From Branchiostoma floridae (Eukaryota > Chordata > Leptocardii > Amphioxiformes > Branchiostomatidae), in assembly GCF_000003815.2 (NCBI RefSeq), contig NC_049995.1:6618342-6682341 (forward strand): a stretch of DNA of 64,000 nt. The letters run 5' to 3'. Under the pieces are notes generated by a model. It saw only the letters and a program-made list of their open reading frames with translations, was not told where the DNA came from and did no database searches. Position 1 is the first letter of the stretch; every line of letters begins with the position of its first letter. Positions 1 to 12,878 of the stretch are shown here, in pieces. Position numbers and translations under genes: made by a program.

Positions 1-1890
1 GTTTCAGCTTTTGTCAACTTTGTTGTCATATCTATTGTTGACTCTGGTTCAGTTACCAATGACAATGTTGTCGTAGACACCGCTGTAGGTAGGTCTCTTG
101 TTGATGAAAGCGATGCTGTGTTAGTTATGTCTGTTGTGACATTTGGCATGGTCGTTGTGAGTCTTACCAATGAAGTAGTTGGTTGTGTTGTCTTCCTCCT
201 GGTCGTTGGCGACTCATAGGTTGTTTCAACAGCGAATGTTGATGCCTCAGAGGTGGATTCTATAGTGGTAGTTAATGCCTCANNNNNNNNNNNNNNNNNN
301 NNNNNNNNNNNNNNNNNNNNNNNNNNNNNNNNNNNNNNNNNNNNNNNNNNNNNNNNNNNNNNNNNNNNNNNNNNNNNNNNNNNNNNNNNNNNNNNNNNNN
401 NNNNNNNNNNNNNNNNNNNNNNNNNNNNNNNNNNNNNNNNNNNNNNNNNNNNNNNNNNNNNNNNNNNNNNNNNNNNNNNNNNNNNNNNNNNNNNNNNNNN
501 NNNNNNNNNNNNNNNNNNNNNNNNNNNNNNNNNNNNNNNNNNNNNNNNNNNNNNNNNNNNNNNNNNNNNNNNNNNNNNNNNNNNNNNNNNNNNNNNNNNN
601 NNNNNNNNNNNNNNNNNNNNNNNNNNNNNNNNNNNNNNNNNNNNNNNNNNNNNNNNNNNNNNNNNNNNNNNNNNNNNNNNNNNNNNNNNNNNNNNNNNNN
701 NNNNNNNNNNNNNNNNNNNNNNNNNNNNNNNNNNNNNNNNNNNNNNNNNNNNNNNNNNNNNNNNNNNNNNNNNNNNNNNNNNNNNNNNNNNNNNNNNNNN
801 NNNNNNNNNNNNNNNNNNNNNNNNNNNNNNNNNNNNNNNNNNNNNNNNNNNNNNNNNNNNNNNNNNNNNNNNNNNNNNNNNNNNNNNNNNNNNNNNNNNN
901 NNNNNNNNNNNNNNNNNNNNNNNNNNNNNNNNNNNNNNNNNNNNNNNNNNNNNNNNNNNNNNNNNNNNNNNNNNNNNNNNNNNNNNNNNNNNNNNNNNNN
1001 NNNNNNNNNNNNNNNNNNNNNNNNNNNNNNNNNNNNNNNNNNAATGTATGTAGTCAACGGAGCTGTTGTTTCTTCAGTCGAACCCAATGTTTTCTCTGAA
1101 GAAACAAAGATAGTCTTGTCATCATCGGTTGTGAAAGGCTCTGTTTGTATATTTACTGTTGTTTCAGATGTTTCTGAGTCAACTGTCGTTTCCAGACCAT
1201 CACCAGTGTATGTAGTCAGCGGAGTTGTTGTTTCTAAAGATTCTTTAGTCGGATTCAATGTTCTCTCTGAAGTAACAACGATAGTCCGGGTATCAGCGGT
1301 TGTTGAAGGCTCGGGAGTCATCTCTACCGTTGCAGAAGGTGCTGTGGTCTGTGATGGCGTCTGTTCTATATAGTGCGGTGTGCCTCCATCATGTTCTGTT
1401 GTCGGAAAAATCGTCACCCCTGTTGTGCTATCTCGTGATACCCGAGACACATCATCGATCGTAATTTGAGTATCTGTAACGCCATCTATCCCAGTGCCAC
1501 TCGGCTGTTCCGAAGAATAAACAAGAGTTTGAGTTGCTCCAGTTGTAATATCTGGTGATATCCGTCTTGCATCTAGCAGGGGCAAACCATCAATGGTCGT
1601 TTGAGTATCTGTAACGCCGTCAGTCCCCCAAGTCCAACTTGATTGCTCCGTAGAATATACAAGATCTTGAGTTACTCCAGCAACTTTTACTTCTGAATCA
1701 GTTGAGGTGGGCGTTGCTACAAATGAAAGGACACTCTTACGTTGTATACGACGTTGCGTTGCTTCTTTTGTTGATAGGTCTGTTCTTGTAACAGACAGAT
1801 TTCCTATTATTGTTTCCCATGTAGGAGCAGGCGATGTCACTGTAACCCGTGTGGATGACTGTGATGTAGGTTCCACACCTCCAGAGGGAT
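1..1890 (-). CDS. Thr/Ser-rich mucin-like protein, large internal exon (partial)
   Basis: The minus strand is open from 1890 down to the gap at 1042 and again from 281 to the window edge, so the gene continues off the left side. The product is very rich in Thr, Ser, Glu and Val, like an O-glycosylated extracellular or membrane mucin. Two repeat types are visible. A unit of about 57 residues carries a TI-V-SE-TL core and PLTTY; a unit of about 42-46 residues carries GVTDTQ. The exon starts after a pyrimidine-rich CTAG acceptor (AG at 1892-1891), because an in-frame TAA lies just upstream and no ATG fits. The frame on the left of the gap differs from that on the right, so the gap length is not exact. 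No folded domain, signal peptide or membrane segment is present here, so the family cannot be named. Mucin-like is a composition call. Confidence 0.68.
283..1042. other. Assembly gap (760 N)
   Basis: This run of N lies inside the repetitive mucin-like exon. Both flanks are Thr/Ser-rich coding sequence on the minus strand. Their frames do not agree across 760 bases, so the true length differs. Confidence 0.99.
1052..1375 (-). repeat. Coding tandem repeats of about 171 bp in the mucin-like exon
   Basis: On the minus strand, two successive units of about 57 codons share a TI-V-SE-TL...PLTTY pattern. The second runs into the N gap, so more units probably lie in the missing sequence. Confidence 0.65.
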
Positions 1891-2577
1891 CTAGCAAATA
1901 ACAATATTAATACCTTCATTGCAAGAAGGAAAATGAGATTTACAGATAAATCAAAAGGCAAATAACTATTCTGAATCCAAGTCTACTTAAACTTTTTATG
2001 GGTTCGACTGGAGTTTCTAGATTCTACGAATTACGAATTACACTGAAAACTATATCGTGATGTCTAGGAAATATAAACAACATTATAATATAGGGACATA
2101 TAAGTCAATATGGGTTTTCAGTCAGGCGTTTGTAGTATATCCCGTGGCCGAATAGTTCACTCCTAGGTCAAGTAACTCCTATTAGACCTTTACTCCTAAC
2201 TTGGCCAAATTCCCTTATTACTATTCTGCCAGGCGGGAGTTAGGTACATGGTAGAAACTAATCAAAGAGCCCGACTGATTGAGTAGAAATCTTAAACACC
2301 ACGGATCTCTCGGACGAGAAAAGGAGTGTATTGTCTCTCTGGACTAGGCCTCCGGCTAACTCATCCCGCGTAATTATAGTGCTGAAGCGAGAAAAACAAA
2401 GCACCACTTTCCGAAATGTGCCCCCACCCTTCCGTGACAAATGTTAACGATTCTTCAAACCTTATTGTCACCTTTTGACATGACATGGTTATAGTCAACA
2501 TTTCATCATGCATTACATATACAGAGAAAGAAGGGGGAGAGCGACACAGAGAAAGGGGCATTGAGAGATCTCGATAT

Positions 2578-2620
2578 AGACAGACAGAGACAGAGAGAGA
2601 GGGAGAGAGAGAGAGGAGCT

Positions 2621-2665
<45 letters not shown>
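2578..2665. repeat. GA/CT-rich microsatellite
   Basis: The tract is mostly GA dinucleotides with CAGA interruptions, followed by an uninterrupted GA run near 2630-2660. Confidence 0.9.
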
Positions 2666-2666
<1 letters not shown>

Positions 2667-2926
2667 GCTACAGCCTACGCAGATAGAAATCCAAATATTG
2701 CTGTGAAATGACACTTCACTGATATAACTACACTGATATAATTCCTTTGTTGTACATGTAGAAAGGTTTTCCTTCATAATGAAGGTGCACGCTTTCTAGA
2801 CATGGATATAATACACGCATTTTCTCCATATCTATGTCGGATTAACGAGACTCAGTCTTAAACTATATGTCCTTGGCACATTTTTTCAGATTTCCGTCGA
2901 TCAAAGCTGGCCCTGTTGCATGTAAA

Positions 2927-3031
2927 TGTGTAATCTCCAAGCAGATCTTGCTGTGGCCAATAAGTCCTCTGCCGGCTAAACTCCTTCCCATTTGCCACAG
3001 CAAGATCTGCTTGGAGATTAGTAAATGTGAC
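2927..3031. mobile_element. Fold-back MITE with 9-bp target duplication
   Basis: The ends TAATCTCCAAGCAGATC and its inverse enclose a short core, so most of the element can form a hairpin. It is flanked on both sides by GTAAATGTG, a 9-bp target-site duplication. Related copies lie at 42171-42308, 47497-47914, 53155-53330 and 54868-55012. A 9-bp duplication suggests Mutator-like mobilisation, which is an inference. Confidence 0.8.
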
Positions 3032-6000
3032 CCTTTTAGCCCCAGAGGGGATTCTCGGAAGAGGCCTAAAAATATCGTGGCACACCCTGTACATAATTAT
3101 CCCGGTATCATAGAATGATAGCTTGATGTCACCCGATGATTTTTCGGTTATGATATTTATACGTAGAATATACATATTCGTAGAATTTTCAAGCCTGGCT
3201 ACAGCTAGGGTTAGAGTTGGTGTAAATGTCACCAGACCGTAACTACCCATTTTAACGTCATAGACAGACAACACCTGTGTAACCGGCGGTGCGGAACGGG
3301 ACAGAACCGCGTAACCCGCGTTTCCAAGTTGCTCCACAATTCAACCATTTTCTGGAGCCGGTTTTCCCATCCAAACTCACCACCATTTATCGATTCAGCC
3401 TGCTATCATAACGACGCGGACACTTTCAGAAAATATGTTGCTTTGACAAAAAACTGTTTGAACTTTCTGTGCTTGTGTAAATTGAAAGGTGACAGATGTG
3501 TGTGATTTTGACACACAATTCTCAATAAAGACATATATTCTCGGTGTCTATTATTGCTATTTTTGATGTTTTTTTTATCGTCGTCATTTTCCGCATTCAC
3601 TTGTAGCAATGTGCTGTAAGAATGAAAATACAAATGTATCGAACTTATCTGCGTTGGTAGCAATCATATAGTACAATACTAAAGAAGGTATTGATCCTGA
3701 AGAGGGCGACAGTGGTCGTTGAAAATTTGATCCGTGTACCTTTGCATTGGAAGAAATTTTCATTGTACTATACAATACAAAACTATAAAAACATTGTACT
3801 ATAAAATGTACACATATAAACGGTGCATCATGAAAAGAATAAACGAACAACCAGAAAATCTAGTAACTGGGTAGGAATTCAAACAAAAGATCGCACTTCC
3901 GATAAGGATAGGCGCTCTCATGTGTGGACGATGCCTTCGGCTACTTTCATCGTAATTATATGGCAATACAAAAGCGACAAACAAAGGTCCATTTTTCAAA
4001 TTGTGTCCCCACCTTTCCTTGCAAATGTTTTCACACCTTGTCCTCACTTTTTTGCCATTACAGTCAGCACGTATTGACTTAAGTATGTTTTACCGTTTAG
4101 TTAAAGACCCATGAGATGATATGCTAGCCGTGTTTTGTCACATAAGTCACAAGTAAACGTTTGAAAGAAATCGTAGACAATGTTCCCTAGGGGACTCACT
4201 TAGATCCACTTTTTCTTTCTTATCTAGACAAACATTAGATAACAATACTGTATGAGAAGACCCACGTTCTCTGCTGTTAAATGTATAACCTTTATTCGTT
4301 CACGTCTCAAAACTGACTTCTAAACCTGACGTACATGTATGTTTCTACTCCACATGCATTGCATGTACCTTTTCATGATATTTTAGACAAATGACCAGTA
4401 ATATGGATCCAAGGTAGGTTGAGAACATGTGCCTAGATCTTTATCTCCATTTTCTATCTTTGACTTATTTCTGCGAACGAAGTTTCTGGATATAAGTTTC
4501 TCTAATAAAGCTTGAAAATGAAAATGAACTTTTCCAAAATACTATCAATAAATTCTATTTGGGTCTGCAAATTGTAAATCACATGTGAGACCAGATTAGT
4601 CAAACATAACTTATCAATGATATTTCGTTGTTCTGTATGTAGCTTCTTAGTACTGTTGTCTATATAGCTATTAGTTGTTATTAGTTGCTATACATTGTAT
4701 CTTGTGCGATTGTTGAGCAATAAAATTCATTCATTCATACAAATTTACAAACTTTAGAGTACCCTTTTGCATATAATTTCATATAGTCTGCATTCTCATC
4801 TACATAGACCACTAGTCTACCTTTTTAACTGTGTTGACACACAATATTTAGACTATTCCACATATGCTTGCAATTATAACAAGAATGTGTATAGACAACG
4901 AAGAAAAAACATCTAACAGCTTGTAAATCAAATATGATATGCTTTGGCAAAAGCCTAATAACCAACGATTTATATATATATATATATATACATGTATATG
5001 TGTGCATGCAACTTAAAAGTTAGCAACATGATAAAATGATTATGGTATTAGAACAATGTTAAAGATAAGCACTGTATCCACTCACAAAAACAATCTTACA
5101 TCATGATTGATAACAGGCAGAGTCCATTTACAACTGTCTTAGGATTGCCCATGTCTTGGTAGTCCTTCAATTACCCAAGTATAGTGTGGAAAATGCTATA
5201 CATAAACAAGTTATACACAATTTCTATTCCAAGTGTCACATGTGTTTACCGAAAAGGCACACAAAAGACTTCAATGCAAAAATAGGTCAATTTTAGCCTG
5301 AACTTTCTCGTGGATTTCTTGCCTCAACACTGATTCTCATTAGGTTTAACAGTAACCTGTTAAAAATCTGAGAATAAATTTCCATATGTAGTAAAAACTT
5401 TTAAATGAAATGTGTCGGCTGAAATAAGGGAAAACATAGTTACATACCTGTAGTTCTGGTTGATTGCACTGCATAACAGGTGTGATGAAACAGAACAAAC
5501 TGCAAGAACAAAATTCTCAACGAATACTCAAAAATCCCACTCAACGTTGTCCCGCGCAGCATTTTCCAAGCAGTTGCTATCTCTGGAGTCACCCACACTT
5601 TGGTGAAAACCAGAAAAAGTCTCCACTGAGGTACAGTACCGTCATCATCGAGATAATAATTGAATAGAGATCTGAGAAGAAATGTCGCGAGATTGTTGTT
5701 GAGTGTTAGTCATATCCTGACAGGTTGCAGCTTGGGGTTATATCCAACATGTGTGTCTTAGTAATTTTGTGACCTATATAAGTGCCACGGATAATGTTTC
5801 AACTTTTACACACAAGGAATTCATTATGTTTGCTTACACCAAAGCATCATTAGCAAAACAAAAGCTATTAAAATGGTAATGAAATGGGCTTTTGCTATAT
5901 TTTCTTTTAAACTGAAACTGCGCTGTAAGGAAACTTAGACTCAGACCATTCTATTCAACTGCACAAGGCCGACTGAAAAGGTGATCTCAAATTAAGAACT

Positions 6001-6166
6001 TTTCAACAAAAATGAGCCAGGATATAGAAGTTGACATTTTTTGAATGAATAAATTACCTAAGAGGGCCAATTCCATTAAATAAAACAGGATCTATACATA
6101 ATAGAAAACACAATATATTTGCCTTCAAACATATCTGTTGTAGAAAAATAGAAGCGAGAAGAGTCA

Positions 6167-6266
6167 NNNNNNNNNNNNNNNNNNNNNNNNNNNNNNNNNN
6201 NNNNNNNNNNNNNNNNNNNNNNNNNNNNNNNNNNNNNNNNNNNNNNNNNNNNNNNNNNNNNNNNNN
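6167..6266. other. Assembly gap (100 N)
   Basis: A run of exactly 100 N, typical of a gap of unknown size. Both flanks are non-coding. Confidence 0.99.
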
Positions 6267-7993
6267 ATGTGATCAGTTCTATTGTTAACCCATACTGGGT
6301 TTTTCTGCAATGACTAACACTGGGACTTTGTTTTTCTGACAAATACCCAGTGGCCTATTGCAACAAATGAAACAAGCAGAGTCTGGTGATCACCCAGATA
6401 ATAGTTCTGTTAAAAACTGCCAAGCCCCGATATATCTGGGATAGCGTATTCCCCTGAAGTAGTAGCTTTGTAGCACAAAAACTCCGGAAGTTAGGGACTT
6501 CGGTCTTGTTCGGGGGGTTCTTTTTGGAGGTCAGCGGCCAACCCTGGCACTAATACCATTTTATAGGGCTGAAAAGGGGCAGTTTAAGGGTTATTTATGT
6601 TGATCTCTCGCATTCACTTTAAGCTACCTCAGTTGATTTTTTCAAACTTTTGTTCACAAATTGTAGAATAGTGGTACTGTATATCACTAGTGCCATCTCC
6701 TAATAAAACAAAGAAACAAAACCTGAGTGAAAATGAGTTTTAAGTCTGTTTGTTTGTCTTTGTGTGTGTTTAGGTGGAACACATTGCTTTATTCAAATCA
6801 GACTTTAATTCAGATCCCCATTTTAACAGTTCAGTTAATCATTTCAAAGCTGTAGCCAGAAATCATGTTATTAACAACCTATTACACCCACTTAGTCCTG
6901 TGGTTAAAAGAGGACTTACAATGAGTGGCCAGAACTGTTGGGTAGAAATTTGGGCACAATTTTTTCCAGGTCAATTGTCCACTTTCTACTTTTGTCCTGC
7001 TGTAATTTCTGGTTGACTGCCTTGTACCATGTGACCCCTTCCCCTTCAAACCAATTGTTCCAGTCAGGAGAATAGCAGTACCAGTACTGTAAACTGTTTT
7101 ATGTTTGTGGAGCTTAATTTTGCAGCAGGCCTACGTAAGTTTGGCTGGAGAAAAGGAGGCAGAACTCTGCGATTTAACAAAGCATATCTACAGTAGTAAG
7201 ACAGAGCGATGAGTTGCATTGAGCTCAAACCACAAACATAAATCACTGTAAATATTTCACAATTTACGGTATATTTGAAGGTTTAACCAGTCATTTGACC
7301 ACTTGAGTTCTTGAAATGCACCTAACTTTGACATCTTAAAACATGATGACATGTATCTCTATCACTTACTCAAGAACCTAAATCACTCCAAAAAAAAATT
7401 ACGTTATAAGGTTTTTAGAAAACTTCTTTGCAAACAATCCCTCTATATACAATATCAAACAAGTCTATTATTTTCATCGAAAACTATGTAGGTTTAAAAC
7501 ATTTTCATACCTATTGCGATATAAAATTCTTGACTATTTACATAGTATGCAAGGATGACTTTAAAGCAGTAAAAGAAGAAAAATTTCATTTTACATCTAA
7601 TTGCATTTCTTATCTAAGGTCTTGTTTGTGCAAAGAAGCAAATATGAGTTTCCAGTATCTCAATTGCATGTCTTTATGGTATTAGCACTGCGTCTTTCCA
7701 GTTCTGGTATAGTTGTATGATATTGGCACATATTTTTCTGAGTTAGCTTGAGATGGAGTCAACTTAAGACACATTTTCCCTGAGTGACAAGAACTCTGGG
7801 CTACTTAAATATAGCCAGTCACATTGAGCCACCTCCAGACCTGACTCTAGTCACTTAGTGCATGGGAGGGTCAAGTCATGTTTTTTTACAGTGTAAAACT
7901 GCTGAATTGACTTGGAATTAACGTGTATGGTGCATTTGCTAGCACCATTTTTAGTCAACAACTATCTATTATTTTCTTGCTATTTCAAGTAAA

Positions 7994-7999
7994 TTTATT
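7994..7999 (-). promoter_or_regulatory. Poly(A) signal of the C22orf39-like gene
   Basis: AATAAA on the minus strand, about 190 bases past the stop codon at 8189. It is the first canonical signal downstream. Confidence 0.6.
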
Positions 8000-8188
8000 G
8001 AGCATGTTGGTCTCCTAACTGTTGCATCAATAGTAGCCAAGATATGGCAGAAGGCTGGGGTGGATCCTGAATTACTGTAGTCAGAGTTTGAATATCTGGA
8101 ATACAACAGAAATTCAGAAACCAACTTGAGGTGTCACAGAACAAGAAGGGAACATAACAGAACGAAACTGAACTAGTTGTGGTTGACG

Positions 8189-11100
8189 TTAGCTTTGTTG
8201 TTGTAGTTTTTGTTTTTGTCTCATTTCTTCGACTGGAAGGTACCAATCCTTTGGAGGGGTGACTCGACGCGGCCACACGGGGTTCACGTAGTATTTTTGT
8301 TGCAGATGCCTGTCCTCAACCTTTAACAGTTCTTGCTGTTGAATATAAAAATACACAGCTGTCATTTTTAAGTAAGGAAAGTAAAAAACAACAGCAAATG
8401 ACATCTATATCATTAGACATGTTTGTGTTATTGAAAGAACTAGACATACTCATCACTTTAAACCAGTGGAAATCTATTATGGTGACAAAAATTATCATTA
8501 ATGAAAGCGCACATACACAAAAATTGTGATGAAAGTCATAAGTTTAAAATACACATTCCTTGCCACTATTCATGGTCCATCCTAAGCAATTTTTCTGAAT
8601 CCAAACCATGATGGCTCTGCCTATCTTTTCTCACAAAAAAAAAAAAAGATTTAAAAAACAGTATGAGACAAAAAGTGTAAGGATAAAAATGACTGACTCT
8701 CGGACTCAGAGGTGAGTAAAATAATCAACAGCACATGCCAAGAAAAGTCATTCTCCCCATCAGGCTTTTAGCCAGGCAGGCGTATGACCTGTTAAAAAAA
8801 TAACTCAAATTGTACGCCCTTAGACTGGGGAGCAGATCCCCTGACAAGCATGAAATTCTGATTGACCAAGGATGCTACAGGTCACATGTGACCTGTCTGA
8901 CAGTAAATGTGCTTCATTCCCCCAAATTTGCACCACAAAATATGGGAAATGGTGTTTCAGAGAGTTATAGATTTCAAAATTTTCTGAGTGAGGATGTTCC
9001 CAGACCCCCTACAATACTCATGCCTGCAGTGCTTGCCAAACGGGAAGAAATTTGGACACCCTATGATAAAATCCTAGCTAAAAGCCTGCTCACTATAGCT
9101 CTCCTCTCACCTTTGCTTCTTCTGATTTGGTTTTCATCCAGGCTGTACAGGCTTCATAGTCCTTCTTCCACTGACCACACTCTGGTTTCTCTCCATAGAC
9201 ATAGTAGGAATGGAACCGGTGTCCTACAGCTGGAACAAGGAAATAAAAGAAAAACATATTTTTAGGGCTTTCTGGAAAAGTTAAACTTTAATTTCAAACA
9301 CGAAAATTGGACTGACCCAATGGCATGATGCTGCAGAAGCAGTAGATTTTTTTTTTCATTCCTTGACAGAGACTGGAGCTGTTCAGTCGAAAATTTGGGT
9401 ACAGTTCAACTTTTTCAGAATGTCTTCTACTTACACATATGAACTTTCAAGTTATTTTCAGGGCTACACCAAAAAGTAGTTACTCAAGCAACTGGATATG
9501 GNNNNNNNNNNNNNNNNNNNNNNNNNNNNNNNNNNNNNNNNNNNNNNNNNNNNNNNNNNNNNNNNNNNNNNNNNNNNNNNNNNNNNNNNNNNNNNNNNNN
9601 NNNNNNNNNNNNNNNNNNNNNNNNNNNNNNNNNNNNNNNNNNNNNNNNNNNNNNNNNNNNNNNNNNNNNNNNNNNNNNNNNNNNNNNNNNNNNNNNNNNN
9701 NNNNNNNNNNNNNNNNNNNNNNNNNNNNNNNNNNNNNNNNNNNNNNNNNNNNNNNNNNNNNNNNNNNNNNNNNNNNNNNNNNNNNNNNNNNNNNNNNNNN
9801 NNNNNNNNNNNNNNNNNNNNNNNNNNNNNNNNNNNNNNNNNNNNNNNNNNNNNNNNNNNNNNNNNNNNNNNNNNNNNNNNNNNNNNNNNNNNNNNNNNNN
9901 NNNNNNNNNNNNNNNNNNNNNNNNNNNNNNNNNNNNNNNNNNNNNNNNNNNNNNNNNNNNNNNNNNNNNNNNNNNNNNNNNNNNNNNNNNNNNNNNNNNN
10001 NNNNNNNNNNNNNNNNNNNNNNNNNNNNNNNNNNNNNNNNNNNNNNNNNNNNNNNNNNNNNNNNNNNNNNNNNNNNNNNNNNNNNNNNNNNNNNNNNNNN
10101 NNNNNNNNNNNNNNNNNNNNNNNNNNNNNNNNNNNNNNNNNNNNNNNNNNNNNNNNNNNNNNNNNNNNNNNNNNNNNNNNNNNNNNNNNNNNNNNNNNNN
10201 CACAAGGGTAGTATGGCTGTAATATCAAACATAAATCATGTTACTGAATTATACACATTGCACATTCTAAAACTCACCCGTTGTAAAACTACTAACGGGG
10301 GCCGCCCTAAGATGCCGCCTGTCCTAAGGTGCCCATATTTTTTGCTGATCTTATTATGCATAAGTACGCCGTGTTTGTTGCCACTGACTATGATGATTAG
10401 AAAGGTAAATAAACCAAGTCAAAACAAACAGCTTTTTTTTCTATTAAATTTTTTTTTACACATGTTCACATCCCCTTTTTTTTTGAAGACATAATTTTCA
10501 CAATAATGTTGGTAATGCCGAATCACTGTGGTCACCTGTTACTAGGTATTGGTGGCTCGTGGCCATAAATAAACAACCAATAAAAAACAGCCACACAACT
10601 GTCATACACATAAGGAACAAAGCTTCACAAAACACTACAAATATTGGTCTTCAAATGTTTGTTGAGTAGAAGACCGGCCATAGAAAAAAAAACCATAAGC
10701 ATCATCGCCGTTGTTTTCCCCAGGGAGCGTGGCCCCGCAGGTGGCAGACGAGCGAACGCCCTAAAGATTTGTTACTTTAAAAATGATTCGTACCGTCTAT
10801 AAAAATGAAACTTCACAGAGAGATGTCGAATATGTTTTTTTGTGATTTTGGTGTTGTCGTTTTTCGTAATGATTTTGTTAGTCGGGCCGCCGCATTCAGT
10901 GCATTTCGCCCATTTCCCATGAAAACACGACCTGGATTGTGAATGATTTAGCCCTCCTCGCGGGAGACAAGAAGCACACACAATCACAATTCTACTGTCA
11001 AAAGAAAGCTAATATATCATAAAATTAGAAGTTTTATTTATGTTTGTCTAAATTGGTCACCAGCTTTCGAAGAGAGCAAATTCCAAAAGCGGGGCAAGTT

Positions 11101-11808
11101 AGGACGCACTGTTTAACGCGGCTCAAAATCGGAATTTGTATTCACGATAACGTCCTCTGCGTTTTCCAGTTGTAACGCGGAGGGTGAAGGGTTCATGAAC
11201 AGTATGGATGCCTTCCTTATTCAAGTATGGTCTCTAGATGACAGTTAAAAATTCATTAATCAAAACTTGACCACTCTTTGGCAACTAGTGATGGAGCGCC
11301 GTGAGTTCGAGCGCGTAAAAAAGGGGGGCATCTTAGGGCGGCCCCCGTTACTTCTACTAAAAAGCAAAAGATTGCATAAACTAACAATTTTCAAATCAAT
11401 TTTAGGCTGTCAGTTACTTCTTTATGATTTATTCAACTCCAAACTCAAGGAGTGACAGGCAGAGCAAAAATATATATATTTACAATCATGTCCTCAAAAC
11501 TTTTTTTGTTTTTTTAGTTTTAAAAAGATTCTCTGTGCCCTGCCTCCTAACCTACAGCGAACTATTATTTTTGTCCCCATGCATGTTGCTGCCCATGCCC
11601 CTCCCCATTCGGCCTACTTAACCCGAATTTTGCGGGGCTTTAGACAGTATAGAATGTCAACAACCTGGGATAATGAAAGTATGGTTCATTTTGTACCCAC
11701 AGTCATGATATATCGTTGACTTCTGGCGTAACTATACCGAGAACAGATGAACAACATTTCACATCAAGATCACATCACCTTCCAAATCTGTTCATTGGAC
11801 GCCGCCAT
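8189..11808 (-). CDS. C22orf39: C22orf39 (PANTS)-like small CX9C-type protein, incomplete
   Basis: Two exons are secure: 9229-9111 and 8335-8189. Both have clean acceptors, and the donor after 9111 joins them in phase 0. The first encodes GHRFHSYYVYGEKPEC followed by a second Cys nine residues after the first (CX9C). The second encodes the conserved tail VWPRRVTPPKDWYLP and a stop. Human C22orf39 has the same order: HHYYVHGERPAC, a second Cys, then a WAPRQSPPPDWHLP tail. The exon carrying the first Cys pair (CxxYxxEWxxC in human) is absent and probably lies in the 9502-10200 gap. A candidate first exon is 11808-11779, starting ATGGCGGCG and encoding MAASNEQIWK before GTGATG; it is less certain. 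The human protein is linked to synaptic plasticity; the role here is inferred from homology only. Confidence 0.85.
9472..9501. mobile_element. Fragment of the GCCAAAAAGCAGTTACTCAA MITE family, cut by a gap
   Basis: This piece carries the family terminus (here with AGTAG) and runs into the N gap. Other copies lie at 16779-16812, 18730-19421, 27314-27365, 48085-48130 and 54514-54653. An element at the gap edge suggests repeats caused the break in assembly. Confidence 0.7.
9502..10200. other. Assembly gap (699 N)
   Basis: The gap lies between the CX9C exon and the candidate first exon of the C22orf39-like gene and probably hides its missing exon. A MITE terminus abuts the left side. Confidence 0.99.
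10288..11356. mobile_element. DNA transposon remnant with GGGGGCCGCCCTAAGATGCC ends
   Basis: CGGGGGCCGCCCTAAGATGC at about 10296-10316 is repeated inverted at about 11327-11347, with the similarity extending a few bases outward. The interior of about 1 kb has no recognisable transposase, so this is a non-autonomous or decayed element in the first intron of the C22orf39-like gene. No clear target duplication was found. Confidence 0.65.
11779..11808 (-). CDS. C22orf39: Candidate first coding exon of the C22orf39-like gene
   Basis: ATGGCGGCG lies in a good start context that overlaps a YY1-like ATGGCGGC motif. Ten codons (MAASNEQIWK) end phase 0 at GTGATG. Human C22orf39 likewise opens with a short Trp-containing N-terminus ahead of the Cys motif. 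The next exon falls in an N gap, so the join cannot be tested here. Confidence 0.42.
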
Positions 11809-12878
11809 GATGATGATGATGATTACACAAGAAATTGGGCGATTCCAAACTTGTAGTGAAGGGTGGTCATATCGTTAGAGAGTAAAAGCTACTTGATAAA
11901 ACAAAGTAATATTTCATAAATTTCTCAAATTCATTCATAAAATGAAGTAAATGATACGTTTTCAATATTTCTCTCTTTTCTTCATGTCTTTCCTCTTCAA
12001 TTCATGTTTCACCTACTGCTAACATGGTTTCAACCAAGTTCAGTCCTGGTGACCTCTGACCGAACTTTTATCATTTCCATATTTCTGCAATTTCTGCCTT
12101 TTATTAGTTAGAATATGACAATAGGAAGGTCTCGGTAGTCTTATGATTCCATTATTATAACTACAAGTTTTGTTTTATGTTGAATCAGACGATCACAACA
12201 AGACGCTTGTTGGGACGCTATCGCAAGTAAGCGTCCGAAATAACCTTCCGCCGAGTAAGCGTCATCATATCCTTTCGCGTACAAAACAATAAAATCACTA
12301 TTCTGCAAAATTATACACTATGATGTAGATCAAAATTGTACCAATATGTATACTTTTATCAATTTTTGCAAACAAATGATATTTGATAATTGAAATGTAC
12401 TCTTTTTGCTATTTTATCATGAGAACTACTTTCTTTGTGTGCAGTGGTACGGTCGAATTTAAACTGTGTATTTAGGCGGGAAGCGTAGGACGCCATTTTG
12501 TTGGCGTGTTTTGATGAGGTATAATTGCACCTGAGATTTTCCTGTTTTTGCACGCTAAAACGGGAAAACAAGAACATCATACCTGTTCTGATCTCTTCTT
12601 GGAGCTTTTCAGAAGATATTCTGAGGTGAGTTTTTGTTCAGGCATCATTTTGTAGTGTAGTATTGGGCAGAAAACCCGCATAGATTTGGGCGGGATTTTC
12701 ACGCAGACGAGCGAAAACTCAGGTTGTCTAGCTGTCGAAAAATCGATCTTACGCACTTGATCAACCGTTTCTTTACCATTTTTGTAAAATACTAGAAGAA
12801 GTCTGCGTATCATTATTTTCATAATGTTTTTGCTATATATACGTAGATTGGGTCGTTGAAAACCAAACGTTCTGCGAT

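Larger units (their letters stand above)
1891..7993. other. Intergenic or intronic stretch without recognised genes
   Basis: No exon with convincing protein similarity was found on either strand. The stretch holds a GA-rich microsatellite, a fold-back element, a TA microsatellite at about 4972-4991 and a 100-N gap. Short ORFs here look random or transposon-derived. It may contain upstream introns of the mucin-like gene, whose exon at 1890 begins with an acceptor site. Confidence 0.5.

Noticed and set aside
1044-1373. Plus-strand Val/Ser-rich ORF
   Set aside because: It is the antisense of the Thr/Ser-rich mucin-like exon; the composition follows from the complement.
2858-3337. Minus-strand ORF of 159 codons
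   Set aside because: It reads through a complete fold-back MITE with a 9-bp target duplication and shows no family similarity, so it is chance coding.
8810-9265. Plus-strand ORF of 151 codons
   Set aside because: It runs antisense through the C22orf39-like CX9C exon and has no similarity of its own.
12577-12660. Minus-strand first exon (MMPEQKLTSEYLL...) ending at GTATGA
   Set aside because: It splices plausibly but has no Cys, ends in the wrong phase for the known C22orf39 exon and has no recognisable partner exon.
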